A DNA stretch of 64,000 bases. Source: J038 sp034437535. Its GTDB lineage: Bacteria; Chloroflexota; Anaerolineae; Aggregatilineales; Phototrophicaceae. The stretch lies in the NCBI GenBank assembly GCA_034437535.1, contig DAOTTZ010000046.1:1-64000 (forward strand), read 5' to 3'. The notes below the pieces were generated by a model, which saw only the letters and a program-made list of their open reading frames with translations, ran no database searches and had not been told where the DNA came from. Below are positions 17,184 through 25,432 of this stretch, in pieces (within the stretch, counting starts at the first letter, position 1; each line of letters starts with the position of its first letter). The position numbers and the translations under genes are program-made.

Positions 17184-18878
17184 ATGTTCCAGCAGGGAAC
17201 CCGGCCCCAGCAGAGCATCGCGGCCCGTAATCGCTGGTGGATCCTGGCTGTGATCTGCATCCCGGTCTTTGTCGGGTCGTTGGATCTAACCGTTGTCTCG
17301 GCCTTTTTGCCGGAGTTGATCGACGAGTTAGAGATCGACCTGCTCAATGGGCTGGATAACACGGCCTGGGTGCTGACGGCCTATCTGCTGGCATATACCA
17401 TCAGCCTGACATTTATGGGCCGTGTCAGCGATTTGTTGGGGCGACGGTGGGTTTATGGCATCTGCCTGACGACGTTCATCGCCGGGTCGGTGCTGGTGGC
17501 GGTGGCACACCAATTCCCGACTGACCTGCTGGATAGCATCTACCGGCGCAATGGTTTGCGGCTGGCGCGTGGCGAAGTGACCTTACACGCCATCATCTTC
17601 GGGCGGGTGGTGCAGGCGTTGGGGGCGGGTGCGCTGGTGCCGGTGAGTCTGGCCCTGGTCGGGGATCTGTTCCCGCCGGAAAAACGGGCGCAACCACTCG
17701 GCTTGATCGGCGCGGTGGATACGCTCGGCTGGGTGCTGGGGCATCTGTACGGCGGGGTCTTCATCCAGGTTATGCCCTGGCAGGGATTATTCTGGATGAA
17801 TGTGCCGCTGACGCTCTTTGCGCTGGTGATTACGTTGTGGGCCTTGCGTGGTGCGCCCACCTATCGCACGTCGGGGCGTTTTGATTATCTGGGTGTCGCG
17901 TTGATCATCGGTGCGCTTACCTGCTTGAATATCGGCCTGGGTGCGAATATCGACATCGGCGCGATGGATAGCCTGGAAAACATCTCGAACATCCCACCGT
18001 TTGCCGGGCCGCTCCTGGCGTTGGGGGCGGTGTTCTTCCTGCTGTTTATCCTGGTGGAGTCGGTCAATCTCAAAGCGTGGGTGTTGAATCGATTCCGAGA
18101 TGATAAACAATCCCTGCGTCCTAAAGATCCGCTGTTCGACATGCGGATGTTCCGCAAGCCCAATATCGGCTGGGGATCGTTAACGAACTTTTTCATCGGC
18201 TATTGTCTGTTTATCGGGCTGGTCAGTGTGCCGATTCTGGTCAATGTGCGGCTGGAAAGTGCCGACCAACTGGAACAGGCCGCGTTAGAAGTCGGCATTT
18301 TGCTCTCCGCATTGACGGTGCCGATGGCCCTGGCGACCATCCCCGGTGGCCTGCTGGCAAACCGCATCGGGTATCGTAAGGCCATCATCGCCGGGTTATG
18401 CATCTCCACCGTTGGCTTTATTCTCATCTACCTGACGTGGAACATTGACATCGACCGGTTGACCATTGTTATCGAAATGGCAATCGTCGGGACGGGCCTG
18501 GGCCTGACATTTTCCCCGATTAGTGCGGCGGTCATCAATGCCGCGTCTGACAGTGAACGCGGGGTTGCCAGTGCGTTGGTGTTGATCTTGCGGTTGGTCG
18601 GCATGACTTTGAGTGTGTCTTCGCTGACGACCTACGCGCTAAACCGGGTGCGGAATCTGGCTGAAGATGCAGACATCACCGTGACGAATTTGCTGGATGC
18701 CGCGCCGGAGATCACGGCGGATGTGTTGGCAGAATTCGGGTTGATCGGCGCGGTCTTATGCGTGGTCGCCATCGTGCCCGCGCTTCGCATCCGCGATGAC
18801 CAGGACGTGATCTCCGGCCCACAGGCCGCGCCGCTAGATCCGGACGCGCAACCGGCGGCACAAGTGTCGGGAGATTAG
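17184..18878 (+). CDS. DHA2-type MFS transporter (P55/EmrB-like)
   Basis: 564 residues with about 14 membrane segments, the size of the DHA2 family. The first segment has FVGSLDLTVVSAFLPEL with its buried Asp. Motif A is present as GRVSDLLGRRWVYG (about 74-87) and motif C-like GAVDTLGWVLGHLYGG lies in segment 5. A longer loop near residues 290-320 carries charged residues. DHA2 pumps use the proton gradient to export amphiphiles. Its gene is 3 bases downstream of the lipid-binding lipoprotein, with GGAAGG inside the lipoprotein's 3' end serving as ribosome site. I infer that the pair moves a lipid or glycolipid. Its stop overlaps that of azlD on the other strand by 4 bases. Confidence 0.88.
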   Translation: MFQQGTRPQQSIAARNRWWILAVICIPVFVGSLDLTVVSAFLPELIDELEIDLLNGLDNTAWVLTAYLLAYTISLTFMGRVSDLLGRRWVYGICLTTFIAGSVLVAVAHQFPTDLLDSIYRRNGLRLARGEVTLHAIIFGRVVQALGAGALVPVSLALVGDLFPPEKRAQPLGLIGAVDTLGWVLGHLYGGVFIQVMPWQGLFWMNVPLTLFALVITLWALRGAPTYRTSGRFDYLGVALIIGALTCLNIGLGANIDIGAMDSLENISNIPPFAGPLLALGAVFFLLFILVESVNLKAWVLNRFRDDKQSLRPKDPLFDMRMFRKPNIGWGSLTNFFIGYCLFIGLVSVPILVNVRLESADQLEQAALEVGILLSALTVPMALATIPGGLLANRIGYRKAIIAGLCISTVGFILIYLTWNIDIDRLTIVIEMAIVGTGLGLTFSPISAAVINAASDSERGVASALVLILRLVGMTLSVSSLTTYALNRVRNLAEDADITVTNLLDAAPEITADVLAEFGLIGAVLCVVAIVPALRIRDDQDVISGPQAAPLDPDAQPAAQVSGD

Positions 18879-19192
18879 GCGACGAGTGCCCGCCACAACA
18901 AAAAGACGCCCATGCCGATTAGGATGGTCAACAGCAGGTTTTTCGTCCGCCAGGCGACCAGACACGCGACAATTGCGCCGATCATGTGTGAATTGGTCGG
19001 TGCCAGATCCAGTGTGCCTTCCGGTTGGAGCGTCAACGGTACGATCAACGCGGTGAGGACGGCGGCAGGAACATAGCGTAGCCCACGCAAAACCGCCGCC
19101 GGCAGGCGTAAACGGCCCACAATCGCCAGCACCGGGTACCGCACGCCGAATGTCACGGCCATCATCCCCAGGATCACCCAGAATTCATTCAT
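18875..19192 (-). CDS. azlD: AzlD-family branched-chain amino acid export subunit
   Basis: 105 residues with four short membrane segments, the standard AzlD size. Family signatures include the Gly-Val-Arg-Tyr-Pro turn near residue 17 (VTFGVRYPVL) and PAAVLTALIVP at 42-52. It forms the small subunit of the AzlCD exporter for branched-chain amino acids or analogues. The gene overlaps azlC by 8 bases, so translation is probably coupled. Its 3' end overlaps the MFS gene stop. Confidence 0.9.
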   Translation of the reverse strand: MNEFWVILGMMAVTFGVRYPVLAIVGRLRLPAAVLRGLRYVPAAVLTALIVPLTLQPEGTLDLAPTNSHMIGAIVACLVAWRTKNLLLTILIGMGVFLLWRALVA

Positions 19193-19976
19193 CAGTCGGA
19201 TTCTCCTCTGTTGGCCCGTAAGTTTCCGCCAGATAACCCGCCGTGATGCCGCTGATAGACGCGACCATTAACCCCAGGTTATGCGCCAGCCCGTTGAACA
19301 ATAACGCGCTGGCCCCGGCGACGACGACTGCTACCAGCATCGGGCGGGTGCGGATGAGCGGGACGACGATGCCGATAAACGTCACCACCATCGCAAAATC
19401 CAAACCCCAATTGGCCGCATCTTCGAACTGACTCCCGGCTAGAATGCCGATTAAGGTGCAGAGTTGCCAGTTGCTATACATCGCCACCGCCGAGCCGAAA
19501 AAGAACCAGTGTTTATACGGGGTCTTATCCGGCTCGATGTATCGTTTGATCGTCACCGCGTAACTTTCATCGGTCAACCAGAAGCCGAGCGGCAATAACC
19601 AGGATTGCGGCAGATGTCTCATATATGGGGCTAACGACGCGCTGTAGAGTGCGTGGCGCAGGTTGACGATGAACGTGGTCAGCACGATGAGAAAGCCGCT
19701 GGCCCCAGCCCCGACCAACCCGGCGGCGATGAACTGAGCACTACCAGCAAAGACAAAGAGCGACATGCTCATCGCTCCGGCAGGGGATAGGCCATTGGTG
19801 ACGGCGAACGCGCCGAAGATCACGCCGAATGGAATCGCCCCGGCGATTAACGGCAGGGTGGCCTTCATCCCGGCGTTGAATTCGCCCCGTCGGGTGACGG
19901 TCGGCGGGGCTTCATGGGTGTTGAGTAGATCTTGCATCACATCCCTCACGTTGGCGATCATCCGCTGGAAGATCAC
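19185..19976 (-). CDS. azlC: AzlC-family branched-chain amino acid export permease
   Basis: 263 residues with about seven membrane segments. The conserved opening GAIPFGVIFGAFAV (about 42-55) and FAGSAQFIAAGLVGAG (76-91) are AzlC signatures, and NLRHALYSASLAPYM (110-124) carries the conserved Arg-His-x-LY motif. It is the large subunit that moves branched-chain amino acids out of the cell with AzlD. It is the first gene of the azlCD operon, with a 71-base gap to the divergent GNAT gene for a promoter. No Lrp-like regulator is next to it. Confidence 0.92.
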   Translation of the reverse strand: MIFQRMIANVRDVMQDLLNTHEAPPTVTRRGEFNAGMKATLPLIAGAIPFGVIFGAFAVTNGLSPAGAMSMSLFVFAGSAQFIAAGLVGAGASGFLIVLTTFIVNLRHALYSASLAPYMRHLPQSWLLPLGFWLTDESYAVTIKRYIEPDKTPYKHWFFFGSAVAMYSNWQLCTLIGILAGSQFEDAANWGLDFAMVVTFIGIVVPLIRTRPMLVAVVVAGASALLFNGLAHNLGLMVASISGITAGYLAETYGPTEENPTDE

Positions 19977-20050
19977 AATCGTTACACTTATACTGCAAGG
20001 ACTTTAGCACAGCACGCACGGATAATCTCGTATAATTTTGAGGGGACATG

Positions 20051-20641
20051 ATGACACACATAACAGGACACCGCTATCACCTGCGTGACTTCCGGTTGGA
20101 AGACCTGCCGCAGTATCAACACTGGATGCAACCCGGCCACCAATGGCAACGGCTCGACGGGCCGTATTACCCCAAGCCAACCCCGGATGAGATCCAATCC
20201 ACCATCCAGATGATCGAGCGAAAGATCAAACAGGGCGGCTGGCCGGATCCCCGCCAGCGGCTCGTCATCGCTGACCGTGAGAGCGATCAACTGGCCGGGT
20301 TGGTGACGCGCTATTGGATCAGCAAGGAAACACACTGGCCGGCCATTGGCATCGTGATCTTCGACCCGGCGCACTGGGGGCAGGGCATGGGGTATGAGGT
20401 CTTCGGCCTGTGGTGTGATTATCTGTTCACGCAGTTAGAGTCTATCGTGCGGCTTGACCTGCGGACGTGGAGCGGCAACACCGGCATGATGAAACTGGCG
20501 GAAAAATTAGGCTTCGCGTTGGAAGCCCGGTTTCGTATGGCCCGCATCGTTGATGGAGCCTATTACGACGGGATCGGTTACGGCATCTTGCGGCAGGAAT
20601 GGCACGACCGCTATCCTGATGGCTTCGTCACCAGCTTATAG
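20051..20641 (+). CDS. GNAT-family N-acetyltransferase (RimJ/RimL-like)
   Basis: About 196 residues. The fold is seen as an N-terminal LRDFRLEDLPQYQHW, a central acceptor sheet, and the acetyl-CoA motif region HWGQGMGYEVFGLWCDYLF, with G-Q-G-x-G pattern. It is followed by WSGNTGMMKLAEKLGFALEARFR, the classic RimJ/RimL alpha4 stretch. It would acetylate an amine on a protein N-terminus or small molecule; the substrate is unknown. Two ATGs are possible (20048 and 20051); GAGGGG fits 20051 better. The stop overlaps the 3' end of the convergent dehydrogenase gene by six bases. Confidence 0.82.
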   Translation: MTHITGHRYHLRDFRLEDLPQYQHWMQPGHQWQRLDGPYYPKPTPDEIQSTIQMIERKIKQGGWPDPRQRLVIADRESDQLAGLVTRYWISKETHWPAIGIVIFDPAHWGQGMGYEVFGLWCDYLFTQLESIVRLDLRTWSGNTGMMKLAEKLGFALEARFRMARIVDGAYYDGIGYGILRQEWHDRYPDGFVTSL

Positions 20642-21661
20642 CGCATATCGTGCTTTGATCGTCGGAACCAGATACTCCGCGAAGGCGCGGGCTTCGTCAT
20701 AATCCGGCGACCAGGCCCAATCTCGGCGGGCGGCTCCGTCGTCGATACGGGCCGGCCAGCTATCGACAATAATCTGCCGTCCGCTGGTGGGGTCATACGC
20801 AATCGTCGCACCTGGGAAGAACCCGCGCACTTTTTCCGCCATCTCTTCGGCAGATAAGCTGAAACTGGTGACGTTATAAACGGATTGTGTCAGGTTTTCA
20901 CGCGGGGCATCCGCCAGCAGACGCAAAGCCTTAATCGCGTCGGGCATCGCCATGAACGGCATAATGGTATCCGGACGGACAAACGCGGTATAGGCTTCTC
21001 CCTGGGCCGCCGCGTGGAGCATCTCCGGCGCGTAATCACTGGTGCCGCCACTGGGTAATGTCGTCGCGGAGATCAAACCGGGGAAGCGCACACTGCGGAA
21101 GTCTACGCCGTTTGGGTCTGGCCGGGCGGCCAACTGCCGGTAGTGGTCGGTATAGTAGCGGCCCAGGTGTTCACAATAGAGCTTGTTGCACCCATACATC
21201 GTAATCGGCTGGAGATATTGATCTTCCCGCAGGGGCAATGCGCCGGCCTTCGTCTCCAGGTCGGGCATGCCATAGACTGCGACCGAACTGGGGAAGATGA
21301 ACTTGACCGGCTGGTCGCGCCAGCGGGCCTGTTCGACCGCCAACCGTAGCAGATTAACCGTCCCCTGGACGTTGACACGGTGGGCGGATTCCGGGCGGAA
21401 TTCAGAATGAGTCGAGAGCAGGGCGGCCAGATGATAGATCGTGTCGATCTCGTATTCGCTGGTGATGTTATCGAGCAGGTCATCATCCAGGATGTCCCCG
21501 ACAATATCGGTATCGACATAGGCTGACATGCTCTCATCCAACCCGCGAATATCCAGCACGACGACCGGGGGCGCGGCGGGATCATCATGTAAATGACGGA
21601 TCAAACCATGCCCGACTTCGCCATTTGCGCCGGTAATCAAGATGATTTTCTTGCGGATCAC
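20636..21661 (-). CDS. SDR-type L-threonine 3-dehydrogenase-like NAD-dependent oxidoreductase
   Basis: 341 residues from a GTG start chosen because GAGGAG sits exactly six bases upstream; upstream in-frame starts at 21694 and 21757 lack ribosome sites. Extended SDR features: ITGANGEVGHG (Rossmann loop), DIYHLAALLS-like region (IYHLAALLSTHSE), SSVAVYG, and YGCNK with the active Tyr and Lys. The segment RFPGLIS followed by GGTSDYAPEMLHAA and MPFMAMPDAIKAL is diagnostic of the threonine-dehydrogenase branch rather than of UDP-galactose epimerase. It would oxidise L-threonine to 2-amino-3-ketobutyrate with NAD. No glycine C-acetyltransferase gene is adjacent, so the pathway partner is elsewhere. 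Confidence 0.8.
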   Translation of the reverse strand: MIRKKIILITGANGEVGHGLIRHLHDDPAAPPVVVLDIRGLDESMSAYVDTDIVGDILDDDLLDNITSEYEIDTIYHLAALLSTHSEFRPESAHRVNVQGTVNLLRLAVEQARWRDQPVKFIFPSSVAVYGMPDLETKAGALPLREDQYLQPITMYGCNKLYCEHLGRYYTDHYRQLAARPDPNGVDFRSVRFPGLISATTLPSGGTSDYAPEMLHAAAQGEAYTAFVRPDTIMPFMAMPDAIKALRLLADAPRENLTQSVYNVTSFSLSAEEMAEKVRGFFPGATIAYDPTSGRQIIVDSWPARIDDGAARRDWAWSPDYDEARAFAEYLVPTIKARYAL

Positions 21662-21902
21662 AGTCTGCTCCTCAGGTGTAATTTCTGGTAACATGAGGTT
21701 TCTTTGATATAAGAACACTTTTTTGTACAGTTTACCCGAGAGAGACCGGGCCTGCAATTATGCACACTGCCCAGGGCCGCCCAGTTTAGGCCGCCCAAGC
21801 AGGGCATGGGGTTATGATTGTGAAACCGTTGGTTTTCCGTAGAAGACAACTTGCGGTAGAATGAAGCAGGCTTGTTTGACAACACTGTGAGGAGGGCATT
21901 TC

Positions 21903-22742
21903 ATGCAAGAGAGCGGCGGCTTTCGGCTAATCGTCCGGCGTGGGCCACAACCAAACCAGACCTTTGACCTGAACAAAGACATTATTACTCTCGGTCGGGA
22001 TATTACCAACGACATTGTTATCAATGACCCGGAGGTGAGCCGCCATCACTTGCGTTTAACGCGGGGTGCGGATGGCTACAATATCGAAGACCTGGGAAGT
22101 ACCAACGGGACATTCATCGGCGGGCAACGGCTATCAGGCGTGCGCCCGCTCAAACGGGGCGATTTAATCGGCCTGGGGGAGACGGTGACCCTGGTCTATG
22201 AGGCGATCCGCCCGGCACCGAGTGCTGGCGGGCCACCACCGACACAATCCCCACAACCACGACCACAACCGCAAGATTACGGCGGTGGCAACCAACCGCT
22301 GCAAGGATACGACCAGCAACCGGGCAGTTACCCGCAACAACAACCACCAGCCCAGGAGCCGGATCCTTATGGTGGGGCGGGCCAACCGGCCTATGAGGGC
22401 CAGGGCGCGGCTGGTGGTGGATATGGCACCCCGCCCCCACCCCCTGACCAGGGGGAGTATGGGTACGAGCAAGATTACGGTGGTTACGCGCCGAGTGGCT
22501 CTTCGCCGGGGTACGACCCATATGCTGTGCGGGAAGACGGCCCGCACAGCCCCTGGCGTTGGGTGATCCTGGGGTGTGGTGGCTTGCTTCTGTTCTGCTG
22601 TTGCGCGACGGTCTTCGGCTTTGTCATCATTGATCAAGCTGACCTGTGGTGTGATATTCCGATTTTCAGCGACATCATCACGCCGCTGATCGGTCTCATC
22701 GGCGAAGCCCTGAACGTGATCGAGGACGCCCGTACCTGCTAG
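21903..22742 (+). CDS. FHA-domain membrane protein
   Basis: 279 residues. An N-terminal FHA domain (about 10-100) contains LGRDITNDIVI, SRHHLRL and GSTNGTFI, the phosphothreonine-binding loops, all intact. A long Gln/Pro/Gly/Tyr-rich linker follows (about 105-215). A single membrane segment with a Cys-rich face (LLLFCCCATVFGFVII, about 230-245) and a short tail complete it. FHA domains recruit Ser/Thr-phosphorylated partners. The N-terminus has no signal peptide, so the FHA domain should be cytoplasmic. It may link a Ser/Thr kinase pathway to the membrane; no kinase is nearby. The GGAGGG ribosome site is strong, and TAGAAT at 21857-21862 is a possible -10 box. Confidence 0.85.
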   Translation: MQESGGFRLIVRRGPQPNQTFDLNKDIITLGRDITNDIVINDPEVSRHHLRLTRGADGYNIEDLGSTNGTFIGGQRLSGVRPLKRGDLIGLGETVTLVYEAIRPAPSAGGPPPTQSPQPRPQPQDYGGGNQPLQGYDQQPGSYPQQQPPAQEPDPYGGAGQPAYEGQGAAGGGYGTPPPPPDQGEYGYEQDYGGYAPSGSSPGYDPYAVREDGPHSPWRWVILGCGGLLLFCCCATVFGFVIIDQADLWCDIPIFSDIITPLIGLIGEALNVIEDARTC

Positions 22743-22770
22743 CGTCATAGATCTGCTATAGTTTCAGAGT

Positions 22771-22800
22771 GACCGGGCACGGACGATGCCCGGTCTTTTC
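22771..22800 (+). terminator. Rho-independent terminator of the FHA gene
   Basis: GACCGGGCA (22771-22779) pairs perfectly with TGCCCGGTC (22787-22795) around a 7-base loop, followed by TTTT. It lies 28 bases past the FHA stop codon. Confidence 0.9.
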
Positions 22801-22834
22801 TCTCCCTTATTACCCGTTTTAACGCATAATTAAC

Positions 22835-22862
22835 TTTACTTATGCAAAAATTCGGGTATTAT
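22835..22862 (+). promoter_or_regulatory. Putative sigma70-type promoter for the small protein gene
   Basis: TTTACT (22835-22840) and TATTAT (22857-22862) are spaced by 16 bases in an AT-rich stretch about 70 bases upstream of the ATG at 22933. Both hexamers are close to consensus. Confidence 0.45.
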
Positions 22863-22932
22863 GAATATGAAACCATTTGCACCCCCGGTGCGTATTCCAT
22901 GATGAAGGATACTAGCGGAAAGGATGTCTGTT

Positions 22933-23133
22933 ATGAGAAAGGTTTTTGAGCGCGTCCGGGCCTATGTTCAGGCTCGACCCGAACCGGATACGATTTACCA
23001 GCACATGGCGGATAAGTTCCGCGATATGCCAGAAAACGCGATCCAATCCAGTCATAATCGTTCAGTTGGGGTTTTCCCGGCGGTTCGACTGGACGAAAGC
23101 GTCGGCGAGTATCCGACGATTGACGTTGATTAG
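22933..23133 (+). CDS. Small unknown protein (66 residues)
   Basis: I do not recognise this protein. It starts MRKVFERVRAYVQAR, basic and helical, and continues with an unstructured polar tail ending EYPTIDVD. There is no signal peptide. I chose ATG 22933, which has GGAAAGG at a 9-base spacing; an ATG at 22924 is too close to that site. The gene sits between two strong terminators with a promoter-like sequence in front, so it is an independent transcription unit. That argues that it is real and regulated on its own. Confidence 0.6.
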   Translation: MRKVFERVRAYVQARPEPDTIYQHMADKFRDMPENAIQSSHNRSVGVFPAVRLDESVGEYPTIDVD

Positions 23134-23156
23134 CTTACTTCGTTCTCCCCGTTTTT

Positions 23157-23190
23157 GGCCTCCGGTCTCCACAGACGCCGGGGGCCTTTT
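23157..23190 (+). terminator. Rho-independent terminator
   Basis: GGCCTCCGG (23157-23165) pairs with CCGGGGGCC (23178-23186), including one T-G pair, and is followed by TTTT. It ends the transcript of the small protein gene. Confidence 0.88.
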
Positions 23191-23231
23191 ATATTATAGT
23201 GCGTGGTAGATAGAAGAAGAGGCAGGCTCTT

Positions 23232-23951
23232 ATGAGGCGATTGTTTGAATTACGAACGTACACCGGCTTGATTTACCTGCTACTGGCCTTTCCAACCGGC
23301 TTGATCTATTTCTTATTTTATGTGGTCGGTGGATCGTTGGGCCTGGGATTAGTGGTGATCCTGGTGGGCATCCCGATCTTATTCAGCCTGGTGACGGGCA
23401 CCTGTGTGCTGGCGGAATTCGAGCGCGGGTTGGCGCGGGGGTTGCTCGGTGCGGAGATCGGCCCGCCGCGAGACCTGCATCATCCCCCGCAGACCTGGCG
23501 CGACCGGCTGTTTGATATGAACTGGGTGCGCGAAGCGATCTTCTTGTTCCTCAAGTTTCCGCTGGGGTTGATGACCTTTGTCTTCACCGTGACATTGACC
23601 GCGTTGAGCTTCAGCTTGATCGTCGCCCCGCTGATCCCTGGTTCGGCGATTGGTATCATGGGCTGGACGTTTAACAGCATCTTTGAACGGTTGATCGTGC
23701 TGGCCCTGGGGCTAATCCTCCTGCCATTCGTGTTGACGGTGATGCAGTGGATGCAAAACGCCTGGATCATGTGGACGGAAGCCGTCCTGGGGCACCCGGA
23801 TGAGATCCCGCCGGAAAAGCGCAAACGTTCCGCACAAGACGCGCTGTTTTATGGGTCGGATGAAGACCCGCTTCACATCGCCAAAGCCAAGAATGATGAC
23901 CTGCCACAATCTGCGATGCGAAATCGCTTCCTGGATCAGAATAAACCTTAA
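23232..23951 (+). CDS. Membrane protein with duplicated 'putative sensor' domain
   Basis: 239 residues. Two similar halves each begin with a paired membrane hairpin: LIYLLLAFPTGLIYFLFYVV (near 14-33) and, about 90 residues later, AIFLFLKFPLGLMTFVFTVT. This matches the sensor domain (PF13796-like) that forms the N-terminal part of some actinobacterial histidine kinases. Here it is duplicated and has no kinase attached. A charged tail follows the last membrane segment (about 195-239). I infer a membrane sensor or scaffold that works with a separate partner. The ribosome site is AGAGGCAGG. It has a clear terminator upstream and a promoter-like region downstream, so it is transcribed alone. Confidence 0.68.
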   Translation: MRRLFELRTYTGLIYLLLAFPTGLIYFLFYVVGGSLGLGLVVILVGIPILFSLVTGTCVLAEFERGLARGLLGAEIGPPRDLHHPPQTWRDRLFDMNWVREAIFLFLKFPLGLMTFVFTVTLTALSFSLIVAPLIPGSAIGIMGWTFNSIFERLIVLALGLILLPFVLTVMQWMQNAWIMWTEAVLGHPDEIPPEKRKRSAQDALFYGSDEDPLHIAKAKNDDLPQSAMRNRFLDQNKP

Positions 23952-23953
23952 GG

Positions 23954-23988
23954 TTGACGGGCGTACTTGTCTCCTATAATTGAGACAA
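23954..23988 (+). promoter_or_regulatory. Promoter with an inverted repeat around the -10 box
   Basis: TATAAT (23975-23980) is preceded by TTGACG (23954-23959) at a short 15-base spacing. The -10 box is enclosed by a 7-bp inverted repeat, TTGTCTC (23967-23973) and GAGACAA (23982-23988). Such a palindrome over a promoter is the usual place for a repressor operator. The start codon at 24015 lies 35 bases downstream of the -10 box. The palindrome could instead be a weak terminator of the preceding gene, but no T tract follows. Confidence 0.45.
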
Positions 23989-24014
23989 AACAAACATTAC
24001 AAGGGGTTACAAGC

Positions 24015-24545
24015 ATGGAAAAGTACGTTGCATCCACACAGGAAGCTGAAGTCATCGGTGTCGCACTCATGGCTTACCATGACGCCATGCACTACAATGA
24101 TTTCAAAGCGATCTTGGCGACTTACGACCTGACCGAGATCGACCCGGAAGAGTGGTATCCTCAGCAGTTGACGCTCGACATCCAGCGGGCGATCAAGCAG
24201 ACACCGGGCGGGGGGCAGGCGTTGGTCTCCATCGGCATGAAGATCATCGACAAAGCCAACTTCCCGCCGATCAATTCTCTGGTCGAGGCAATGGAAGCCT
24301 TCTCTGAATCGTACCCGATGAACTTTCGCCATCAATCTGAAAAGGACTTGATCCGGGCGGAATTCGTGAAGGATAAACACATGCGTGTCATCAATGGTTC
24401 GCCACACTCAGACGAAATGATCTACGGATACATTTACGCGCTGGTGCATCGTTTCGCACCAAAAGGCATCCGCCCGACTGTCAGCTTTGAGAACCCAAGT
24501 CTCATCGACAGCCCGGCGGATACCGTGTTTAACGTGACGTGGTAG
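24015..24545 (+). CDS. Unknown soluble protein, possibly single-domain sensor
   Basis: 176 residues that I cannot assign. It has no signal peptide. The first half is helical (EAEVIGVALMAYHDAMHYNDF), the middle has SIGMKIIDKANFPP with helical spacing, and the last third is strand-rich, ending DSPADTVFNVTW. The helix-then-sheet order and the position of conserved-looking His residues recall small sensory or heme-binding domains, but this is only an impression. AAGGGG lies 8 bases before the ATG. An operator-like palindrome overlaps its promoter, so expression is probably switched. It is a one-gene unit that converges with the duplicated helical protein gene. Confidence 0.55.
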   Translation: MEKYVASTQEAEVIGVALMAYHDAMHYNDFKAILATYDLTEIDPEEWYPQQLTLDIQRAIKQTPGGGQALVSIGMKIIDKANFPPINSLVEAMEAFSESYPMNFRHQSEKDLIRAEFVKDKHMRVINGSPHSDEMIYGYIYALVHRFAPKGIRPTVSFENPSLIDSPADTVFNVTW

Positions 24546-24548
24546 GGA

Positions 24549-25265
24549 TTATGGGGTGTCGCTCAGGAATTCGCTGAGTCGCTCGGTAAAGCGTGCCAGC
24601 AGGTCTTCGGCGCGTTCTGGCGACATTTTGCCATCTTCTACCGCCTGGCTCAGTCGATCTTCTAGCTGGGCGGTCAAATCGGCTTCTAACTGGGCCAGGT
24701 CTACCCCGTTTTCTACCAGTAGTTCGGGGATGGTCTGGCCGTTTTCACGGGCGGTGCGGACCTCTTCGCGGGTGATGCCGGCGTCTTCCAGCGCATCGCG
24801 CAGGGCACCATCCAGGTTAAAACGTTGGCCGGGCCGGCGGTCGCCGCGATGCTCCGGCGGGCGGTTATTCAGCAGGTCGGTGATGCCGGACTCGATCTGT
24901 TCCAGGCGTTCTTCGGCTTGTTCCGGGGTGATGCGGTCATTTGCGATGGCTTCCGCCAGGCGATCTTCAACTTGTGTTATGACGGTTGCGATGACAGCTT
25001 CTACGTCGCCCTCATTGGCCGTGATGACTTCGGCAAAGGTCAGGTCTTCGGTGATGGCCTGCTGAAGAATTTCACGCGGGGCCAGGCCGATTTCCGCTTC
25101 GATGGCTTCGATCAGTGTGCCTTGCACCCGATCCCGAATTGGGCCGGACCGTGGACCGTCTGGTGGGCGTTGGTCGGGGCTGTCATCCTGGGCGGCGACG
25201 ATCCCCGCGCTGACTAAAATAGCGATGACCAGTGTGAGTGGGATGATCCGTTTGATCTTGAACAT
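24549..25265 (-). CDS. Exported protein with a tandemly duplicated helical unit
   Basis: 238 residues. A signal peptide (about 1-25, cleaving near VAAQD) is followed by a polar, Asp/Pro/Arg-rich linker. Two homologous helical units of about 75 residues follow. The first contains EDRLAEAIANDRITPEQAEE and the second EDRLSQAVEDGKMSPERAED, with an EF-like Asp-x-(Arg/Lys)-(Ile/Met)-(Thr/Ser)-Pro turn in each. Similar exported helical repeat proteins are common in Gram-positive and Chloroflexota genomes without a known function. It converges with the unknown gene ending at 24545, only three bases apart. The protein is probably soluble outside the membrane. Confidence 0.6.
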   Translation of the reverse strand: MFKIKRIIPLTLVIAILVSAGIVAAQDDSPDQRPPDGPRSGPIRDRVQGTLIEAIEAEIGLAPREILQQAITEDLTFAEVITANEGDVEAVIATVITQVEDRLAEAIANDRITPEQAEERLEQIESGITDLLNNRPPEHRGDRRPGQRFNLDGALRDALEDAGITREEVRTARENGQTIPELLVENGVDLAQLEADLTAQLEDRLSQAVEDGKMSPERAEDLLARFTERLSEFLSDTP

Positions 25266-25351
25266 GATGGTGTCTCCTTTTGCATGATTAAGTGTTCGAT
25301 GCCTTTACTATGCGCCGGAGATGTAACCCATGTTCTAGTGTGAGGTAAACA

Positions 25352-25385
25352 ATACGCCGGGAGTGTTAGAATTCTCCTGGCGTAT
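25352..25385 (-). terminator. Hairpin downstream of the FNT fusion gene
   Basis: ATACGCCGGGAG (25352-25363) pairs with CTCCTGGCGTAT (25374-25385) with one G-T pair, about 48 bases past the stop at 25433. On the minus strand it is followed by TGTTTACC, a weak T tract. Confidence 0.5.
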
Positions 25386-25432
25386 GGCCCTGTGTCTTAC
25401 CCGCCTGTAAAGTCCGTTAACAGCGCGTAATC

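Noticed and set aside
20031..20036. TATAAT as a promoter for the GNAT gene
   Set aside because: It lies only 15-20 bases before the ATG, which would put the transcription start inside the ribosome site. More likely chance in AT-rich DNA.
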